From: JAABVY01 sp964496505
Lineage (GTDB): Bacteria; Zixibacteria; MSB-5A5; JAABVY01
Length of the DNA: 64,000 bases
Reading direction: 5' to 3'
NCBI GenBank assembly: GCA_964496505.1
Contig: CAZBZV010000008.1
Location: forward strand, 20,433 to 84,432
Part shown: in pieces, positions 60,601-64,000 of the stretch
How positions within the stretch are numbered: position 1 is the first letter of the stretch
How the letters are laid out: the number at the start of each line of letters is the position of its first letter
Program-made: the position numbers and the translations under genes
The notes under the pieces: model-generated
What the model saw: the letters and a program-made list of their open reading frames with translations, nothing else
What the model was told of the DNA's origin: nothing
Database searches by the model: none

Positions 60601-63313
60601 CAGACATATTCTTGAATATATTATTAGAAAGACTGCCCTCGGAATCCCAGTAGAGTACACCAAAAATACTATTGCCCTTAACCAGATCATAATCGAATGT
60701 AAGGTTGCTCACATCAATTCCTGTGGAGTTATAAACTCGCAGCGCAGCCTGACGGGATGTACCATAAGGCGAGAAACCCCATGGAAGTGTTGTGCTGGGC
60801 TTTATAATGGTAGTGGTTTTGTCTGCTCCAACTAAGTTAATATCCGTACGGGTATCTATATCGATTGTGGCATCGTAAGTACCCGCCGCTATATTAACCG
60901 TACTGGCAGTGACAAGATCCACACCTTCCTGTATGCGGTTGGATGTTCCGGCCTGTGGGCTGTCATCATCGACCCAAAGCTCGGAAAAGTCACCACTGAA
61001 GCCGGGGGCATTATCGGTCCCGCCGCCCAGCCAGGGCGTATAATCGACATTACCCGTGACCAAGCCCGCCACAGTAGCCGGGCTGGTACTGCCCCAGTAG
61101 TTAGCAGAAGCATCCAAAGTCGCGGTCGTACCGAGAGTCATTGTCAAGCCCGAGGAATTACCGGTGATCTTGTTTCCGTTAATCTTCAAATCTCCACGCG
61201 TAACATTGTAGAGCGTTATGCCGTTTCCGGGATTATCGGCAAAAACATTATCAGAAACTTCAATACTTGTAGCTACACTGGCTGAAATGAGCAGGCCCGG
61301 TTGATCGTCGGCGTTATTGGTGGAGCTGTTGCCGCTTATAAGCATATTTGTGAAATCTCCCTGTCGGATGCTAATGCCTCCATGATTATCGGAGCCGCCT
61401 GCTGCGCCGGTTACGGTGTTATCCAGAATTCTGATGCTGTCTGCTGTTTCTCCCGGCCAGTTCCAAACAACGATTCCTCCCTCGGCCGCGCCTGATACCG
61501 TATTGTTTTGAATTAGGCCTTTTTCAGACGATGTACCCGAGGCAAACTGCTGACCATACCAGATTCCATTGTAAATTATATTTGTCAGAACATTTCCATC
61601 AGATGGATCTGGTCCACCGATGGTGCCATATGTCGCATCTGTTACCCAGATAGGTGCCTGATCGAATGTATTGGCCCTTACCGTAGTACCGGTGGAATTC
61701 GTAATATAGACTGCATATGACGGGGCGCCGGTATTAATCAGATATGTTGTATTCTGAACGAGTGCATCGACAACATTCTTTTCACGCGCTCCATAATAAC
61801 AATCATCAAAGGTTATGTCTTCAATAACGAGATTGTCGATTGTAGGATCGGTAACACCCCAAGATGATTCGGCCCTCGCCACAATAGCATAGCCCCCGGT
61901 TGTTGTCTGATCACCCTGATAGTCTCGAATTCTCATGTTTTTCAGGACCACATCATCGGACTGAATCACGATGGCTCGAGGCCAGGCGGTACCAAGACCG
62001 GTATTATCAACACCTTGTCCATAGGTTCCACCATCAAGAATAGTACCGGATCCATCATCAGTCTGCCCTGCACCCATTAATGTCATTGGAACATCTATTA
62101 CCGCTAATGCTCTATCATAAGCCGTAAAAGTGCCGGCTGCGAGTGATACGGTATCTGCAGTTGATTTTGACGTGATCGCATCCACTGCTTCCTGGATATA
62201 AGTATAATGATCGCCGTATACATCCCAGTCTACCTCCAAATACCAGATATTGCCGGTACCTTCCTGGTCGGGATCTTCTCTTTCGGAGGTATAGAACAGG
62301 TAACTGGTGCCGCCGGCGTCAGTGAAGCCGATCGGCCACATATCGATCCAGGTATTGGAGCCATACCTTCCCTCAACCACCGAATGGGATGACCCGCTTA
62401 ACACGGTCGAGGGGCTCGAACCTGCCCAGGCAATAATATACTGGCGTCCTCCGCCGTCGGATGTATATGGTGCCTGTGCAAAGACATAGTCGGAGCCAGC
62501 CTTAAACAGAGTGGCATCCCATCCTGTAGAGGAGGCCGTACCAAGTTCGCTCCAGGATTCCGGCGAGGCATTGTACTGCAGGACCTTGTTATCTTTGGTG
62601 GGAGATGTCCTGAGTATGCCAATATGCAGATTGCTGCCGTCAACAAAGAAATGACCCGTGCCATTGATCAGGTTGGATGTCGAATTGAGCGGAATGTAGC
62701 TGCTCCAGGTGATCGTTGAGGCGGTAGGGTCGGCGGTATATTTGGTATACCATCCGGTATTGCCATCTGGATAATTCGCCATGATGTAAAGCTTGCCATC
62801 AAAGGCGGTCTCGTCATGATGCGCGGCTCCCGGAGGCAGATCATCTGCAAGATCGGCCACCTGTGTCCAGGTGGATCCTCCATCGGAACTGTACCATCCA
62901 TACAGACTCTTGCGGCCCGTATAATTTGTGGATGGGACAGCGCCAAATGTCCATACATTACCATCCAAAACTGCAGCGCCGATTTCGCCCAGGTAGGTAT
63001 TTGCCGCCCCGGGTACCGACATCGCCGCAGCAGAGGCCAGCCCCTCAACGGTGGTAGCTTTCTTGTAATAAATCAGGTAGTCATGCACATCCGGATTATC
63101 ATTCTGATAATTTCCGGTTACAGTTGCAGAACGGCCATAAAACAACCAATAATATGAGCCGTCATAGACTATTGCCTGTCCTCTTTCATAGTATGAATTG
63201 TCTGTCACCTGTACGGGCTGAGTGACTTCAAGAACGGTGGCAAAAACTATGGATGGAAACAGGCATAGTGATAGTACGAAGACCATAATTTGAAATAACT
63301 TAGAATTTTTCAT
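57668..63313 (-). CDS. Giant secreted beta-helix protein with cohesin-like, dockerin-like and T9SS sorting domains
   Basis: About 1881 residues from ATG 63313 (GGGGGT precedes it; the frame extends 21 codons upstream without support). Signal LFQIMVFVLSLCLFPSIVFA. Residues of about 25-360 look like a sialidase-type propeller (YDGSYYWLFYGRSA, GSTWTQVADLADD). Residues of about 370-1200 hold two right-handed beta-helix blocks with N-rich turns (SGNSSTNNAD, NNTVSGAAEGG). Next is a cohesin-like sandwich (59290-59690), then Ig/FnIII-like units, a dockerin-like pair (58410-58620), a second cohesin-like domain (57985-58345), and a type A T9SS sorting domain with QNHPNPFNPETEISYSLPEE and NGTNQSDSRVATGVYFYRM. 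It should be a surface-displayed or secreted protein acting on glycans; the exact function is unknown. No frameshift is seen. Confidence 0.88.
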   Translation of the reverse strand: MKNSKLFQIMVFVLSLCLFPSIVFATVLEVTQPVQVTDNSYYERGQAIVYDGSYYWLFYGRSATVTGNYQNDNPDVHDYLIYYKKATTVEGLASAAAMSVPGAANTYLGEIGAAVLDGNVWTFGAVPSTNYTGRKSLYGWYSSDGGSTWTQVADLADDLPPGAAHHDETAFDGKLYIMANYPDGNTGWYTKYTADPTASTITWSSYIPLNSTSNLINGTGHFFVDGSNLHIGILRTSPTKDNKVLQYNASPESWSELGTASSTGWDATLFKAGSDYVFAQAPYTSDGGGRQYIIAWAGSSPSTVLSGSSHSVVEGRYGSNTWIDMWPIGFTDAGGTSYLFYTSEREDPDQEGTGNIWYLEVDWDVYGDHYTYIQEAVDAITSKSTADTVSLAAGTFTAYDRALAVIDVPMTLMGAGQTDDGSGTILDGGTYGQGVDNTGLGTAWPRAIVIQSDDVVLKNMRIRDYQGDQTTTGGYAIVARAESSWGVTDPTIDNLVIEDITFDDCYYGAREKNVVDALVQNTTYLINTGAPSYAVYITNSTGTTVRANTFDQAPIWVTDATYGTIGGPDPSDGNVLTNIIYNGIWYGQQFASGTSSEKGLIQNNTVSGAAEGGIVVWNWPGETADSIRILDNTVTGAAGGSDNHGGISIRQGDFTNMLISGNSSTNNADDQPGLLISASVATSIEVSDNVFADNPGNGITLYNVTRGDLKINGNKITGNSSGLTMTLGTTATLDASANYWGSTSPATVAGLVTGNVDYTPWLGGGTDNAPGFSGDFSELWVDDDSPQAGTSNRIQEGVDLVTASTVNIAAGTYDATIDIDTRTDINLVGADKTTTIIKPSTTLPWGFSPYGTSRQAALRVYNSTGIDVSNLTFDYDLVKGNSIFGVLYWDSEGSLSNNIFKNMSADDASGYYYEMIAYMRAPGYTDAARAQMSITDNTFAETGRVALVTHDYLHTVISGNSFYKTISDFGYAMEIGSQSTAVVSNNTVYGYNTPAASDGSNSAGIYIENAFTGGSPALIKNVTLSGNEIYDCQWGLYIGNEFDTYAGDVDIVANVTGNNIHDNTDGGIVLTDEDYSAGSSVDVTFQNNTVMSNGSYGYLIFTRGDGDITALLNNETIVDQDTGIYINDYTVGSSVYDVDIYGNSLYNGLNAECNVSGVSWDDGTGAGNCWSDWATNSGYPTQYNISGTPGGVDNYPSVDCGLDMTPDDILYHCSGDFTFDIEIGEAVVGLDAANVTIRYPADLNFVSATEASGNYQLFYTEYDNASGYDSVQFNFGVLTGSEDGPVTLFSVTMNGTADYCTGDLIENTYVLLQGHDPLNNIITIPASKAEAITVVADCADPVLSVNTADGGYYNVPPVVNFGATDNCDLDALYYQLDGCTSGGWTAIAAGITGTAYGPSDWTLPTADWSGLSEAQHCIRFKVMDDNGRGNSDSCSYTWCFTKDITAPPAPTGLVAQPGHNKVELSWTNAGSDFDHTVIVRNDYVDGGGHGYPEYDDSYTEASYPADTTDGDYIYAGTAESHTDSHNIDNANRDVYHFAAFTVDAAGNYSASTAGSQARATSYWLGDFSAPYDGNVYFTDLSVFSNAYGTSDGDTYYNNECDIGPTFNDNTRGIPETDNIIGFDDLTIFVINFDDVSPLVKSRPIFSDNPQVPGTGIRADARFDGNLCYVDVFLENGNHNAKAVFAEISYDSKRLSYHATTFNPQLTGADRPVFTKPLQETEKVSVSAAVLGKDQVFEGSGLIATIQFNVLTLGEAELTLSDADIRDNQNNKLLGEGFISEPIAAVAALPDRYELSQNHPNPFNPETEISYSLPEETRVTIKVYNISGQLVKTLVDDVKPAGRHTVSWNGTNQSDSRVATGVYFYRMETEEFQKTAKMILVK

Positions 63314-63946
63314 TTGACCCCCATGTTTCCTTTCGAAAGCAAATCTGATTTGCTTTCTTGTTTTTCCTTTGGTCAAAGGGTTTGCGGGAATTAATGGTTA
63401 GTTATAAAAGTATAATAGCGCAAAGATTTTGTACTTCACCTCCCTTCGAAATTCCGTATCCGGAAAATTGTTTCAGCAGAAAAAATAAGTTAAACTTTGT
63501 TATAGCATCCCTGACGAGGTAAATCACTTTTTATATTTCTTTTAAATCTTCCCAAAACCAAACTGAATTTTCCATAATTGGATTCCTGGTAAGAAAGAAA
63601 GCCTGCCCACATACCACGAGTTGTATAAGGCCCCATCCCGTTCACAGGAAATAAAACTGATTAAGTCTGTTTTTATAAACTGTCAATCCCTGGACTCAAA
63701 AGCTTCAAATTATATGCCAATAAATTAAACTATTGAGAACGGCAGACTGCATTGGAAGACTTAGGATTATAAATCCTTTAATTAGCGTCTCAGAGGCGGC
63801 AGAGTATAATCCACAACATTTACAGGATATTGGGGGGGTATTTTTGTAAACAATTTTCTGAAAAAGAGGGAAGTTATAAATATAGAAGTGCGGAGAATAT
63901 ACTATCTAAGCCCCTTAACTCTGGATCTCCAATGATTTGAAAAAAT
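63314..63946. other. Gene-free region upstream of the giant gene
   Basis: I see no coding frame with family resemblance, no RNA gene and no clear promoter consensus in this 633-base stretch. It holds AGGATT-ATA-AATCCT (63763-63777), a short palindrome that could be an operator, and a long A/T-rich leader for the large minus-strand gene. It may carry the regulatory region of that gene and of whatever gene lies to the right of the window. Confidence 0.4.
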
Positions 63947-64000
63947 TGTACTTCCTGAGACATAGTTTACACTTAGTTCCGGTCACATGGTTTACAGATT
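63947..64000. mobile_element. Probable end of an IS481-type insertion element, continuing outside
   Basis: The last 54 bases start TGTACTTCC and contain two imperfect direct repeats of the form CC-G--ACAT-GTTTACA, at 63954-63972 and 63979-63997, with a 25-base period. Such repeated GTTTACA...ACAT blocks with CCGG are, as I recall, typical of the termini of IS481-family elements, where the transposase binds. The transposase gene would lie to the right of the window. No target duplication can be checked. Confidence 0.42.

Overview
The window looks like a chromosomal segment of an uncultured Gram-negative bacterium of the FCB group, most probably candidate phylum Zixibacteria or a close relative. 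The evidence is an OmpA-family porin with thrombospondin type-3 repeats, a large secreted protein ending in a type IX secretion (Por) sorting domain, several secreted proteins carrying dockerin-like modules of the NVSDAVWIINYVFIGG type, and secreted proteins with right-handed beta-helix, Ig/FnIII-like and intramolecular-chaperone domains. TTG starts preceded by strong Shine-Dalgarno sequences recur (arsC, secA, a signal-peptide protein, an ABC lipoprotein). TGA is used normally as a stop, for example in many ATGA overlaps. No taxonomic search could be run, so the assignment is inference.

Layout. 1-2.6 kb: an apparent operon of a DUF1573 protein with an in-frame TGA exactly where the family has a Cys, followed by a bacterial-SECIS-like hairpin (a likely selenoprotein), then arsC and acr3. 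2.7-5.8 kb: small genes, including a molbindin, a small membrane protein, tRNA-Ala(GGC) with its promoter and terminator, a beta-propeller protein and a palindromic repeat. 5.8-14 kb: recN, then a minus-strand block of diguanylate cyclase, nagZ, anmK, SpoIID-like lytic protein and OmpA, pointing to peptidoglycan recycling. 14-23 kb: cstA, a bactofilin-like membrane protein, a GT-C type membrane protein, dpaL with a divergent MarR-GNAT fusion, and a TPR membrane protein. 23-32.6 kb: secA; an operon of an ABC transporter with two predicted pseudoenzymes (a zinc-ligand-less M61-PDZ protein and a Cys-less TlpA-like protein); HEAT, VOC and DsrE-like lipoprotein genes.

33-46 kb: a 1736-residue secreted beta-helix protein with a regular array of 108-residue repeats, then a tightly coupled six-gene operon joining an active-looking transglutaminase, a transglutaminase-like paralogue that has lost its catalytic triad, and a complete sugar-type ABC importer. 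46.6-63.3 kb: an extracellular/surface region with an EEP-family hydrolase, an O-antigen-ligase-like protein, a GT22-like glycosyltransferase, four proteins with dockerin-like modules, a three-gene operon with a peptidase S74 chaperone domain, and a 1902-codon frame for a beta-helix/cohesin-like/dockerin-like protein with a sorting signal. The last 50 bases look like the end of an IS481-type insertion element that continues outside.

Three signals deserve most attention: the DUF1573 selenoprotein candidate, the recurrent pairing of catalytically dead enzyme homologues with ABC transporters, and the cohesin-like/dockerin-like surface set next to glycan-assembly genes.
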